In this document: one piece after another, positions 23,660-35,080 of the stretch | Position numbering within the stretch: the stretch's first letter is position 1 | Layout of the letters: each line of letters opens with the position of its first letter | Assembly: GCA_949317995.1 (NCBI GenBank) | Contig: OX439036.1 | Coordinates: 103,709,891-103,773,890, forward strand | Direction: 5' to 3' | Source: Acholoe squamosa | Taxonomy: Eukaryota; Annelida; Polychaeta; Phyllodocida; Polynoidae | Length of the DNA: 64,000 bases | Made by a program: the position numbers and the translations under genes | The notes under the pieces: generated by a model | Database searches by the model: none | The model's input: only the letters and a program-made list of their open reading frames with translations | What the model was told of the DNA's origin: nothing

Positions 23660-25320
23660 GTAAGCAGAGGCGGCAGACTGTAAAACATCTTGGTATTAGC
23701 CAGAGTTGACTCATTATGTAAAGAAATCAACTCAAGTATGCCAATGGCTGTACAGAATCTTGATTTTCTAAAGTATCCATCTACGACTAATCTACAATTG
23801 TTGTTAAAGCTAAATACAGTGTTCTATTTTTTGGGGTGTTTTTTTTTTGGGGCAAAGACTATAAAGAGAAGATATGGTTAGACACACAATTGACATTATG
23901 CTAACACTTAATCTTTACACTATTACTTTAGGAGTAAGGTAAAAATATGGGGCAGCAATGTGCATTGCTCGTAACTCGAAAAGAAATAAAATTTAAATTT
24001 TTTGGCAGATGTTATGTACCATAAATTCTTTGATTTGAGTTTCATATATTTGAATCAAATCAAAATTGTAGTTTATTGCAAGGTCAGTAATGCAGGTAAT
24101 GTTGCTTGTATCAGAGAATTTAAGGTAATTGCAGTCAGTTAGACTTTCTGCTGTCCCAAAGCTCTGTCCCTTGATAGTCTTTTCCATTACATTATTTCTC
24201 CAGAATTAAAATTAATAGCCTTGAACAAGTCTAGCTTGTGGTCTGATATCAGCACTCCCATTCACAGACAGGAACCAACTCCAAGCAGGTGTTAAGTAGT
24301 GTTATAGTCCTATACTTTCACAAGACATCTGCTTGGAGGCCCAGATGCTACTCACCCAGGTTATTTGCACGACCAAGCCACTATTCGCATAACTCCCGCC
24401 AAAACTGCGCTATTCGCACCACATTGCCAAAAAAGGCAGGAAAGTTGATACATGGATCAACATCATATACCTTCACCATTGGAGGCAAAAAGTGTCTTAT
24501 GGCTGCCAACCAACTGACTCTGTAGAATATAGACAATTACTCAAAATATACAATAGTTGGTACTGAAATACATTTTCCTGCAAGACCCTTACATCTCCTC
24601 CTTTAATGACACTACAAATTCACTAAGTAATTCTGCCTCTTATATATAAAATTTCCATCTTCTTTTAAACTTATTCGCACCACCAAAATGACTGAAAATG
24701 AGAGGACCCTAGTTGTCTCCTATAACTCTTTTTGAGTTAATAAATGCCTTAAATAACTTACAAGTGATCTCGCACATAGTTCCTACCATGGCCACGGGTG
24801 ACCACAGTGATTCATCATGGCAGTTATTCTATGGGTTGGAGAACAATTATCTATTAACCTGAAAAAAACAAACAAAAACAACAAAAAAACAACATTGAAA
24901 CTTTCTTACTTTTTTCAGTATATTAAACTGACGAAATCCTGGCTTTCTGTTAAGTTTTCACTTTGGGGTTGGTTGGGGAACTACATTAAAAATGTCCTCG
25001 CCTCAACGTGCAATTTTATGAGCACTCCTTAACCTGTAACAATGTACATAGCTAGCTAACTTAGCCTCATAAATTATCAGCCTTAAATCTATTAGGGTTC
25101 ATAGCTAATCTCATTCTCATAGTGATACAAGAGAAGTGTCAAGGGCTTTTGTAAAAGGAACTATGACTTGGGCATTTCTTAAAATTGACAGACTGCTATG
25201 TGACATGAGCATAGGAAGCCCCCTCCCCCCGCCACCAAGTTCACCAAGGATGGGGTGTGAGCCTCTTCGAAACTTGCTTTGAGCCTACCTTTGGCGTTGA
25301 GTATTAGTTTAGGCCACTTA
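23660..25320. other. upstream region of BTB-Kelch gene 2
   Basis: Probably holds the 5' UTR intron and promoter. Recurrent ATTCGCACCAC words at 24355-24700 suggest an old repeat. Nothing else was recognised. Confidence 0.4.
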
Positions 25321-25327
25321 AAATCGA

Positions 25328-25716
25328 CTATCAGCTTTGCAGACACCGCCCGCACCCTTCAAATAGGGCCGCATGGACCCTTTTTTCTCCTTTTTTAAGA
25401 AAAAAAGGGTCGCATCCATGAATACCGTAGGTCCAAGAAAAAAAATATGAAAATATCATTATCTCAGCACTAATGGCTGTAGAAACTTATTTTAAAAAAG
25501 CATTTTACTTCTCCTTTTGATGTAGAAACATCTGTACCAATGAATTGACTGTAAACAGTAGCCCTGTTGGTATTGATATATAGAAAATTATGAACAAATG
25601 TGGAGTAAAAAATAAAAAAAGGGCTGCCCTCATTGCACAGAAATAGTATAAAAAATAAAATAAAAAGCCTCCCGCCCTCACCACTATTTTTCAAAAAGTG
25701 TCTGCAAAGCTGATAG
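25328..25716. mobile_element. MITE-I (19-bp perfect inverted ends)
   Basis: CTATCAGCTTTGCAGACAC at 25328-25346 is repeated as its exact reverse complement at 25698-25716. The inside holds an ACCCTTTTTTCT/AGAAAAAAAGGGT foldback near 25377-25410 and AT-rich sequence. Confidence 0.55.
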
Positions 25717-25796
25717 CCAAAGGCCCATAATGAGCCAAACTGGATCAAATCGCATTTGTTTTGCTTTGCATTGATTTAAGAATGGGTCTGGACCAC

Positions 25797-26091
25797 TAAG
25801 GCCACACCAAAAAAATAAGTTGGTCTATGGATTTTGGTTTTGAAAAAATGGTGCGAGCGAGCGATTTTTTTTTTTTTAAGATTCTTTTTACGTCCAATGG
25901 ATTCCTTGCTGAAAAAGTGAGGCGAGGGAAAAAAATAAAACAGAAAAAATTGCCAAACATCACAAAGAGAAAACTTATAGAAAGTGAAGCGAGCGAAATC
26001 CGTTTTTTTTTCAAAGAAAAAAAATATTTGTATTTCCGAAAATATGGAGAGGGAAATCCGTAGACAAACTTATTTTTTTGGTGTGGCCTAA
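25797..26091. mobile_element. MITE-C copy 1 (GGCCACACCAAAAAAATAAG ends)
   Basis: Inverted ends TAAGGCCACACCAAAAAAAT...TTGGTCTA and TAGACAAACTTATT...GGTGTGGCCTA. The inside has A/T-runs and repeated GCGAGCGA. A matching copy lies at 28151-28409. Confidence 0.65.
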
Positions 26092-26623
26092 ATTCGACAT
26101 GGCCATTTCATAACATCGACATGTGAGATAGGCGTTAGTGACTGACACAGCCAATACGAAACTCATTGGCAAAATTGCTGCTGGGCCAACAGACTGCAAA
26201 ACCGAATCTCTGGCTCAGCACCTTGGGCTACACAGGGACGAAACTCGTTGAGCACAAAATACCCTGAAACATTCAATTACAGACCCTAAAATATAGATTT
26301 TATGAACTAATGTACATGTGTTTGGAACTTGAAAATCCCTGAAATCATGGAAAACCATGAAGACTTTCACCCCTGGCTACATTTAGGCTTTTATGGCTTG
26401 CAAATCGGACCATTATTAAGGTTTTTACAGCCTAAAACAAAAGACATTACTCTTTTTTTTTTTCAAGTTTAAAGAGGTAAATGACAAAAATAGTAAGTTA
26501 GTTCTTGTTTTTCATTAATTTTTCTTTTGCTGACAATGATAATCTTAAGGTATATGGTCCTGCCAAAATCAATCCGGGCCTGCAGGACAATAGACTTTGC
26601 AGGATCGAATGGAAAATATTAGG

Positions 26624-26909
26624 TACGTAATCTCCCGTGTATAAGGCGCATCCCGCGTATAAGATGCCCCTAGAGTTTTGGAAAATTGTCAAAAAAATTA
26701 AAAAAAATTAATAACTGGTTCCACTTAATGGATTTTGAAAATTTAAAAACCTATGTGTAGCTGTCCCCCTCTGGGCCTCCTTATGTTCTATTAAGAGTTA
26801 ATAGGGAGTGTAACATATCAAAAGAAAGGTCTTGGTGCCCCCCTTGTGGATTAGGGGAGAACTAAAACCTCGCGTATAAGACGCGCCTTGTACGCGGGAG
26901 ATTACAGTA
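26624..26909. mobile_element. MITE-A copy 3 (longer variant)
   Basis: TACGTAATCTCCCGTGTATA at the left and GTACGCGGGAGATTACAGTA at the right. The central part differs from copies 1 and 2. Confidence 0.6.
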
Positions 26910-27167
26910 TATGTGATATCGGACTCCTCCCGAACCACCCTCCTGGGTTGGGTTCTGGTAACACTAACAGGGGTGGCTTATTCAAGAAAATTTACAGTAC
27001 CCATTTTTATATAGCATTATTAGACTTTCCAATTGGCATAGAGGCTTACAAGCTACATCAGGCCACACTAAAAAAAAGTCTGTTTCTAGTTGAGAGGACG
27101 GGTCAGTGTTAGACATGCTGATAAAAAACTTTTCTACTGCCCCTGGTAGGATTTTTTTTTAACAAAC

Positions 27168-27247
27168 TACCGTAATCTCCCGCGAATCAGGTTGCCACTG
27201 CGTCTTATAGCTTTTCCCCAAGTTGGGGGTGTGTCTTTACGTGGGGT
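27168..27247. mobile_element. MITE-A fragment
   Basis: One end of the family (TACCGTAATCTCCCGCG) is followed by GCGTCTTATAG and CCCCAAGTTGGGGG. The other terminus is missing or diverged. Similar debris lies at 20518-20610, 61330-61385, 62612-62720 and 63109-63230. Confidence 0.45.
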
Positions 27248-27384
27248 ACCTTCAATATTCATATGGTTATGATGCTGATCATATATTTTTTTTAATGCCA
27301 CAAATGAGGTGTGACTTTGTTACTTTTCTTTATTTGAGCATTCCATCAATGTTAAGGCATGTTAGGGAATGCATTTAAATCATC

Positions 27385-27590
27385 CCATTATCTAATCATA
27401 GTTTAAACATCTGCTCTTGAGTTAAATACATGTATATAGCAAGTGTATAGGAATGCGATAGTGGCTTCACCTGGTGGCAATTCTAGGAATCATCCATTCC
27501 TATACACTTGCTATAAATTTAACTCCTGCCGTAGTCTGCAGTATCATCAAAGTGGCTAACTTATATTCAGCAAACTATGATTGAAGAATG
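27385..27590. repeat. foldback with 21-bp perfect inner arms
   Basis: TATAGCAAGTGTATAGGAAT plus G at 27435-27455 is repeated as exact reverse complement at 27495-27515. Outer arms AATCATAGTTT and AAACTATGATT extend the symmetry. It is probably a foldback/MITE remnant. Confidence 0.65.
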
Positions 27591-27866
27591 TGAAAATGAT
27601 ACACAAAATGGCCGACCGCTGTAAGTCTGAAATATTTACAGCAGAGGTTGCTGGATCTAATCCATTGATTAATAAGTATTTCGAGATAAATTTGTGTAAA
27701 TGTATTCATTTTGAGATTTATATGCCTATTGATTGAGTTTGTTCAGGATCGTAACTGTTTCTTAGCTTTGGATAGACGTGTATGATTCTGATTCTGAAGC
27801 TGCAAATATCACTACGAATTCCGTTGACTGTTTATGGAATAGTCAAGCAAAGCTTGATATACCAGC

Positions 27867-27909
27867 TTTTTAAGGAATGGTCAAGCTTTGCTTGACCATT
27901 CCTTAAAAA
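27867..27909. repeat. 20-bp perfect hairpin with 3-base loop
   Basis: TTTTTAAGGAATGGTCAAGC at 27867-27886 and its reverse complement at 27890-27909. Confidence 0.85.
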
Positions 27910-28029
27910 ACAAATGCCTGACCCCACATTTCTCTCAATATTTCAAAAACTATGAAAGATATTGAGGGGTTTGCTGTGTTGGCTTTCAGACATTGTAGTC
28001 CACATTTTAACTTAGCTTTCCAGTTACCT

Positions 28030-28151
28030 TAGTACATAACTTTCAGTTTTGCCTGATCTGTCACTGATTTCTAAATCCGAGTAATCTAGTTAAGTTTATA
28101 GACTAGGTTACGCGGATTTAGAAATCAGGCAAAAGCTGAAAGTTGTGTACT
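28030..28151. repeat. inverted repeat abutting MITE-C copy 2
   Basis: AGTACATAACTTTCAGTTTT...TTTCTAAATCCG at the left mirrors CGGATTTAGAAATCAGGC...GAAAGTTGTGTACT at the right, with arms of about 47 bp apart from a 12-base insertion in the left arm. Confidence 0.7.
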
Positions 28152-28409
28152 AAGGCCACACCAAAAAAATAAGTTGGTCTACAGATTTTGGTTTTGGCAT
28201 CCAATGGATTCCTTGGTGGGAAAGTGAGGCGAGCGAACAAATTTATTTATTTTTTTTTTAAATTGCCAAACATCACAAAGAGAAAACTTGTAGAAACTGA
28301 AGCGAGCGAAATCCGTAGACAAGATTTTTTTCAAAGAAAAAAAAATTTGTATTTCCGAAAATATGGAGAGGGTGATCCGTAGACCAACTTAATTTTTTGG
28401 TGTAGCCTA
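28151..28409. mobile_element. MITE-C copy 2
   Basis: TAAGGCCACACCAAAAAAAT at the left and GGTGTAGCCTAA at the right, with the inner blocks CCAATGGATTCCTTG and AAGCGAGCGAAATCCG shared with copy 1. A decayed relative ends near 18572. Confidence 0.65.
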
Positions 28410-29130
28410 AGTCAATGGTAACTCCTATAAATGAAGTTACCCTAGTACTTTTTATTGTAAACAAAGCGAGTTACCCTATTAGTAGTACTGACAAATCCCG
28501 GGTGACAAATCTATAAGTTAAAACCTCTCTACCCTACACAGTTCTAGACAATGCCAGCCTACAGTTAATAGCTCAGATGATTGTCTCCCTTGGCATTGCC
28601 ATTACTAGGGTATTAGTCAATATCTGTATCCATGCGCTAGGTAAACATTCTACAATACTATCATGAAGTAGAATAGTCTATTAACAGTATAGACTTGCCT
28701 CACTTAGGAAAAGTCAGTGTGTCCGGCAGACCCCTTTGAAAAAGTAGGACAAAAGTAGGACTGAAAATTTTCAAAAAGTAAGACTTAAGTAGGACAAAAG
28801 TAGGAAAATATAAGAAAAAATAGGACATATGCAGAATAAACAATGCAAGTGTAACAAACCTATTTATCCTTAGAATTGGTAAGCTTATATGTAGAATCTA
28901 TTAGGATAATATTCCGGAACATATTTAAATAGTGCTCAGTTTGTACCTGTATCATTGGTATGTGAAACATGATATACAGTGGTTTCATGAAGGCATTTAC
29001 TGCGAGTCTGCTACGTCAAAATGATGTATAGTGGCCATTTTGGAGCACAATGTGTGAAATAAAACAGTAAATTGTTTCTTTGTCATGAATTGTTGCCAAT
29101 GTATTGGGATTACTGATCCTAGATTGAGAT
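28410..29130. other. intergenic with AAGTAGGAC words
   Basis: Several copies of AAAAGTAGGAC lie at 28735-28830. There is no coding signal. Confidence 0.4.
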
Positions 29131-29147
29131 TGAGAAATTGGCTAGTT

Positions 29148-29706
29148 TGTTTGTTTGTTTGTTTGTTTAGTTTTACGTCCGGGGGCCATAAAGGAACTCA
29201 GACATTCAAGGTTTCTCGGACATTAAGTCCTTTCTTTTCTGTTTGGACAGGTATTTATATGCTGCTTGCCCGACACAGCAGTGACCGAATCTATGAATGA
29301 TCGAATCTATGAGATGAATGACCGCATCTATGAGGAGGGGTGAGGGGGAAAACCACTACCGGGGCTTCATTCCCCTACTCTTTTCGAAGGATAGCAAGTG
29401 TTCTTTTATTTGCCTGGTCCCATAGACAGGGCCAGACAAACCACGGCCTTTGATCACTCAGACGTGGTTCACTGAGGGAGAATCCCATGGCAAAAGGCAA
29501 GCATGTACGCCTGGGCCCGCGCATATGGACACCAGCTGCCCACATGCTCACCCCAAGACACAAGAAACCCCAAGTTTGTCGCCTTTTACGAATCTGGTAT
29601 GCCCACTGGTAGAATGGAAGGAGGAAAATTCCTCCTTCGTGGACTCCCAATGAAGTTATTCTGCTCCTCCATGCCCTCACATGAAGGTCCCCACTCCACA
29701 GGGGGT
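29148..29706 (-). mobile_element. SINE-A copy 3 with 11-bp target-site duplication
   Basis: Almost identical to copy 2. It is flanked by ATTGGCTAGTT at 29137-29147 and again at 29707-29717, which shows insertion by target-primed retrotransposition. The (AAAC)n tail (minus strand) lies at the left. Confidence 0.8.
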
Positions 29707-30277
29707 ATTGGCTAGTTGTTTCAGCACACTAACAGGTGGAACTTGTAATGATAAGTCTATGGCAAAATTTTTGCCTCAACATGGCAGCCATACATGATCT
29801 GTGAGGTACTAATTTTGTGAAACCCCTCTATAAAACTTACTTAATAGACACAGTTTTTGTACAAAGTATTCATGTACTACACAGAGGGTATGTCACAATA
29901 TCACTCTCTATGCGGACCCCTGTCTATCAGTATCACTCCCCTTGTGGTGACCCCTCATCTCCATCTGATTGAAATTCCCATCTATTTGAACCTGTGAATG
30001 CCTGTACATCCAAACCCTGTGAGATCCACAACCTTCACTCCATAAAACTACTATCCACAGGTCGCCAAATGACCCATTACTATAGTTCAATTCATACCCT
30101 ATAACCATTGTAATCCAACCCCAACTACTCTAAACTTTTGTCTTGTAAAGGCAAAAGAGGCTTTAAAAAAGTTTGAAAAGCTGTTAAGAATCTTACGTAG
30201 ATTTGCCCACTGTCTTGGCACCAGTATCTGAGCAGAACATCACATTGTTTACGGTTTTGGGCATTCCCAGTTTCGCC

Positions 30278-30835
30278 TTATTGTAATGTGAAAGCACATC
30301 CAGTTTCACAGATCATACTAACAAGTTCCCTCTTGTAATATGGTCCGAGTCCATCTGAGAGCAGATATGACACTTTGGACTTGCTCAGTGAAAAGTGCTG
30401 TGATGTCACACAGGGAAACATTATCTCAAATAAGTCAGACAATCCTTCACAAGACCGAAAGCTGAAGTTGCTCTCACATACTTTATGGGCCCATAGGATT
30501 TCAGCAATGGCAGTCTGTTCTTGCTGGGAAGCTGTCTGCACCATGAATGAACTAGGCTTAGCAGAGGTGCTTGCACTGGGTACTGTTTTGTCACTTATGG
30601 TTGGATCAGCACCATCTGATACAGGTGCACTAGCTGCTGCACTAGCACTTTTCTTTTCGAAGTAGCGCTGTGTGCTTCCAAATCTGGCTTTAGCAAAACC
30701 AGTATGCTTAACCCTTGATGCATGGGCTAGAATGTGTAGGAGACCTGTATTGTCTATTTGAAATGAATTGTTGCATAGTGTGCAGTAGGCTTTGTAAGCA
30801 GAACTTGACACCACTGTTTCACTAAATTTCCATTT
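30278..30835 (-). pseudogene. N-terminal fragment of a hAT-like transposase with BED-type zinc finger
   Basis: The minus-strand frame reads KWKFSETVVSSSAYKAYC, then a C-x2-C...H-x4-H pattern (YCTLC ... HILAHASRVKH) typical of BED fingers. A Ser/Ala-rich linker follows, and then the family block AEILWAHKVCESNFSF ... LFEIMFP ... KVSYLLSDGLGPYYK seen in a widespread group of hAT-like transposases. There is no ATG near the start: an in-frame stop and a SINE lie upstream. An in-frame TAA follows FTLQ, yet the same frame continues with family-like NRKQCDVLLRYW until about 30200. There a GTAAGA resembles a donor site. The dimerisation and catalytic parts are absent, so this is a broken DNA-transposon copy or a decayed domesticated exon. 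Confidence 0.6.
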
Positions 30836-30862
30836 TTATCTGTCAAGATTCCTGAAATTTTG

Positions 30863-31403
30863 TGTTTGTTTAGTTTTACGTCCGGGGGCCATAAAGGAAT
30901 CAGACATTCAAGGTTTCTCGGACATTAAGTCCTTTCTTTTCTGTTTGGACAGGTATTTATATGCTGTTTGCCCGACACAGCAGTGACCGTATCTATGAAT
31001 GACCAAATCTATGAGATGAATGACCGAATCTATGAGGAGGGTTGAGGGGGAAAACCGCTACCGGGGCTTCATTCCCCTACTCTTTTCGAAGGATAGCAAG
31101 TGTTCTTTTATTTGCCGCGTCCCATAGGCAGGGCCAGACAAACCACGGCCTTTGATCACTCAGACGTGGTTCACTGAGGGGGAATCCCATGGCAAAGGAC
31201 AAGCATGCAAGCCCGTGCCCGCGCATATGGACACCAGCTGCCAAGATGCTCACCCAAAGCCACAAGAAACCCCAAGTTTGTTGCCTTTTTACGAATCTGG
31301 TATGCCCACTGTTAGTTTGGAAGGAGATTTCTCCTTGTGGACTCCCAATGAAGTTATTCTGCTCCTCGATGCTCTCACATGAAGGTCCCCACTCCACAGG
31401 GGG
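30863..31403 (-). mobile_element. SINE-A copy 4, beside the hAT-like fragment
   Basis: SINE-A in the same orientation as copies 2 and 3. Its tail abuts the 5' side of the hAT-like frame. It is part of the 2.3-kb tandem duplicate. Confidence 0.75.
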
Positions 31404-31564
31404 AATGGGGGAGGATCTATGCATGATATGCAGGGTGGGGGGAGGGTGTGTGCTGTTGAGAGTTGTGACAACCACACAAAATAGTGGCGGCAAACCTCGC
31501 CGGTTAACATGTACTTCCGGTCATGCGTATTTTGAATAAAGCACTCAGCAGCAGCAGCAAGATT

Positions 31565-31624
31565 TTTTGTTTGTTTGTTTATTTTTACATCCGGGGGCCA
31601 TTGAGGAACTCAAGACATTCAAGG
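31565..31624 (-). mobile_element. short SINE-A tail fragment
   Basis: Only the tail-proximal end of SINE-A is present (GTTTGTTTGTTTATTTTTAC, then CCGGGGGCCATTGAGG). It interrupts a module found without it near 37630. This is a 5'-truncated SINE insertion. Its duplicate lies at 33845-33904. Confidence 0.6.
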
Positions 31625-31825
31625 CTCAAGACGTGAACCTTTAGTTCTCACTCATTTCACCTCTAATCATCAGGTTATGGGGCTCCAGTTACGCTTAGAC
31701 TCTGTTGAGGAACACATGAAGTGTTGGAGGTACATGTAGGGACGACGTAGAGTCGAATTTGTGGACGGGAAATACCTCAGATCGAGCGGCAAAGTGGCGC
31801 TGCATCTTAACGGATAACTGTCATA

Positions 31826-32060
31826 CTAGTAATTGTGCATGATCAAGTTGTCATATGAGAAATATCATATGACTAGTGGTATATAGAGAGTAGTAAGAAT
31901 ATCAAGCTCTTATTAGTGCTATTCCAGTTATCACTGGTTTATTCAGCTTAGGCAGACATGTTATGTATGAGTAATACAAATGTTAATATACAGGTAATTT
32001 TCACACACAGTAAATATACAATTGGTTATAAAGTATAAAGTTCTGTTCCACTCCACCTGT

Positions 32061-32101
<41 letters not shown>

Positions 32102-32780
32102 AATACACTGTCCAGTATGGTCCTAGGTGGGTTCCCACACCTAGCTCCTGACCTGCTGCTTAGAGGGATAATATATAAATGTGTAACTTTACCCTCTGGT
32201 AGGTGCCTGGTAGGAGATAGCCTCTGGCCACTAGTGGTATAGTCCTATGCCTGTCTGGCATAGTCTAACCCAGCATAGTGCAGAGCTATAGCAGGTAGCA
32301 GGAGAGTTGAACTGGAGATGTTACCTCAGTGCTGGTTCTGGTGATTCTGATTTTTAGAGGGAGTTGCCAGGGGTATAAGTACCATTTCCTGGCTTGGCAC
32401 CTCAGACTGACTCTGTGGTTGTTTGAGGGGGGTCTTTCATGTGTCACTGGGCGCACAAAGGACCCCCATGGATGCCTCCATGTCCCCCATTGTCGCGGTC
32501 GGTTTGGCATGTTCTGACCTTCATATCTCGGTCGTTTATGCAGCTACAGCCTTCATATTGCGCATGCGTAGAGTTGAATGTCAAGTTACCACTTCCCGCT
32601 TTCCGGGCGCGTAACTCGCGCTGGTTCGTCTGTAGCGCATTTGGAGGTCGAAACCGTCCCGGTTGCATAACTTCCTTAATAATGAGAGTACGGCCTTGAT
32701 CTTGGGCTCATTTTGACCGTCTTATTATGGCCATTACATAAATGCAGAAGGTTATGGCATCGTTACTCACGTAAACCTAT
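31826..32780. repeat. 1-kb interspersed repeat, copy a
   Basis: A block of about 955 bp, from TAGTAATTGTGCATGATC to the GTTACTCACGTAAACC region, with two other copies at 34106 and 56443. It contains a (GAT)n run at 32061-32103. Its class is unresolved and no coding capacity was recognised. Confidence 0.75.
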
Positions 32781-32854
32781 TGTTCAGTCTTTTGGTGCCC
32801 AGACACCCATGACGGCGTCAGCGGTGCTCAGGCACCCATGACGGCTGGTTGCAT

Positions 32855-33115
32855 TCACTTTAAACATTTGTCACTTATGGTTGGATCAGCACCATCTGAT
32901 ACAGATGCACTAGCTGCTGCACTAGCACTTTTCTTTTCGAAGTAGCGCTGTGTGCTTCCAAATCTGGCTTTAGCAAAACCAGTATGCTTAACCCTTGATG
33001 CATGGGCTAGAATGTGTAGGAGACCTGTATTGTCTATTTGAAATGAATTGTTGCATAGTGTGCAGTAGGCTTTGTAAGCAGAACTTGACACCACTGTTTC
33101 ACTAAATTTCCATTT
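32855..33115 (-). pseudogene. second, shorter copy of the hAT-like BED fragment
   Basis: The BED-finger part of the fragment at 30278-30835 is repeated almost unchanged by the tandem duplication. It is cut at the duplication junction near 32869, after DPTISDK. One visible coding difference in the linker is APVSDGAD versus ASVSDGAD. Confidence 0.7.
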
Positions 33116-33142
33116 TTATCTGTCAAGATTCCTGAAATTTTG

Positions 33143-33683
33143 TGTTTGTTTAGTTTTACGTCCGGGGGCCATAAAGGAATCAGACATTCAAGGTTTCTCG
33201 GACATTAAGTCCTTTCTTTTCTGTTTGGACAGGTATTTATATGCTGTTTGCCCGACACAGCAGTGACCGTATCTATGAATGACCAAATCTATGAGATGAA
33301 TGACCGAATCTATGAGGAGGGTTGAGGGGGAAAACCGCTACCGGGGCTTCATTCCCCTACTCTTTTCGAAGGATAGCAAGTGTTCTTTTATTTGCCGCGT
33401 CCCATAGGCAGGGCCAGACAAACCACGGCCTTTGATCACTCAGACTTGGTTCACTGAGGGGGAATCCCATGGCAAAGGACAAGCATGCAGGCCCGTGCCT
33501 GCGCATATCGACACCAGCTGCCAAGATGCTCACCCAAAGCCACAAGAAACCCCAAGTTTGTTGCCTTTTTACGAATCTGGTATGCCCACTGTTAGTTTGG
33601 AAGGAGATTTCTCCTTGTGGACTCCCAATGAAGTTATTCTGCTCCTCGATGCTCTCACATGAAGGTCCCCACTCCACAGGGGG
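33143..33683 (-). mobile_element. SINE-A copy 5 (duplicate of copy 4)
   Basis: This arises from copy 4 by the segmental duplication rather than by a new insertion, because the flanks are duplicated with it. Confidence 0.75.
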
Positions 33684-33844
33684 AATGGGGGAGGATCTAT
33701 GCATGATATGCAGGGTGGGGGGAGGGTGTGTGCTGTTGAGAGTTGTGACAACCACACAAAATAGTGGCGGCAAACCTCGCCGGTTAACATGTACTTCCGG
33801 TCATGCGTATTTTGAATAAAGCACTCAGCAGCAGCAGCAAGATT

Positions 33845-33904
33845 TTTTGTTTGTTTGTTTAGTTTTACGTCCGGGGGCCATTGAGGAACTCAAGACATTC
33901 AAGG
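33845..33904 (-). mobile_element. short SINE-A tail fragment (duplicate)
   Basis: Copy of the fragment at 31565-31624 made by the tandem duplication. It keeps the usual GTTTTACGTCCGGGGGCC form. Confidence 0.6.
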
Positions 33905-34105
33905 CTCAAGACGTGAACCTTTAGTTCTCACTCATTTCACCTCTAATCATCAGGTTATGGGGCTCCAGTTACGCTTAGACTCTGTTGAGGAACACATGAA
34001 GTGTTGGAGGTACATGTAGGGACGACGTAGAGTCGAATTTGTGGACGGGAAATACCTCAGATCGAGCGGCAAAGTGGCGCTGCATCTTAACAGATAAGTG
34101 TCATA

Positions 34106-34340
34106 CTAGTATTTGTGCATGATCAAGTTGTCATATGAGAAATATCATATGACTAGTGGTATATAGAGAGTAGTAAGAATATCAAGCTCTTATTAGTGCT
34201 ATTCCAGTTATCACTGGTTTATTCAGCTTAGGCAGACATGTTATGTATGAGTAATACAAATGTTAATATACAGGTAATTTTCACACACAGTAAATATACA
34301 ATTGGTTATAAAGTATAAAGTTCTGTTCCACTCCACCTGT

Positions 34341-34405
<65 letters not shown>

Positions 34406-35080
34406 ACACTGTCCAGTATGGTCCTAGGTGGGTTCCCACACCTAGCTCCTGACCTGCTGCTTAGAGGGATAATATATAAATGTGTAACTTTACCCTCTGG
34501 TAGGTGCCTGGTAGGAGATAGCCTCTGGCCACTAGTGGTATAGTCCTATGCCTGTCTGGCATAGTCTAACCCAGCATAGTGCAGAGCTATAGCAGGTAGC
34601 AGGAGAGTTGAACTTGAGATGTTACCTCAGTGCTGGTTCTGGTGATTCTGATTTTTAGAGGGAGTTGCCAGGGGTATAAGTACCATTTCCTGGCTTGGCA
34701 CCTCAGACTGACTCTGTGGTTGTTTGAGGGGGGTCTTTCATGTGTCACTGGGCGCACAAAGGACCCCCATGGACGCCTCCATGTCCCCCATTGTCGCGGT
34801 CGGTTTGGCATGTTCTGACCTTCATATCTCGGTCTTTTATGCAGCTACAGCCTTCATATTGCGCATGCGTAGAGTTGAATGTCAAGTTACCACTTCCCGC
34901 TTTCCGGGCGCGTAACTCGCGCTGGTTCGTCTGTAGCGCATTTGGAGGTCGAAACCGTCCCGGTTGCATAACTTCCTTAATAATGGGAGTACGGCCTTGA
35001 TCTTGGGCTCATTTTGACCGTCTTATTATGGCCATTACATAAATGCAGAAGGTTATGGCATCGTTACTCATGTAAACCTA
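34106..35080. repeat. 1-kb interspersed repeat, copy b
   Basis: Copy carried in the second segmental duplicate. It is nearly identical to copy a except for a longer (GAT)n at 34341-34405. Confidence 0.75.

Larger units (their letters stand above)
30589..32868. repeat. recent tandem segmental duplication, copy 1 (2280 bp)
   Basis: The unit runs from TGTCACTTATGG to TTTAAACATT and is followed at once by copy 2. It contains the 5' part of the hAT-like fragment, a full SINE-A, a module with AATAAA and CAGCAGCAG, a short SINE-A piece, a (GAT)n run and a 1-kb interspersed repeat. Only a few substitutions separate the copies. Confidence 0.9.

Noticed and set aside
31826-32780. 1-kb interspersed repeat as a solo LTR
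   Set aside because: The ends are not clearly defined, no target-site duplication was found, and no associated coding remains were seen, so the class is left open.
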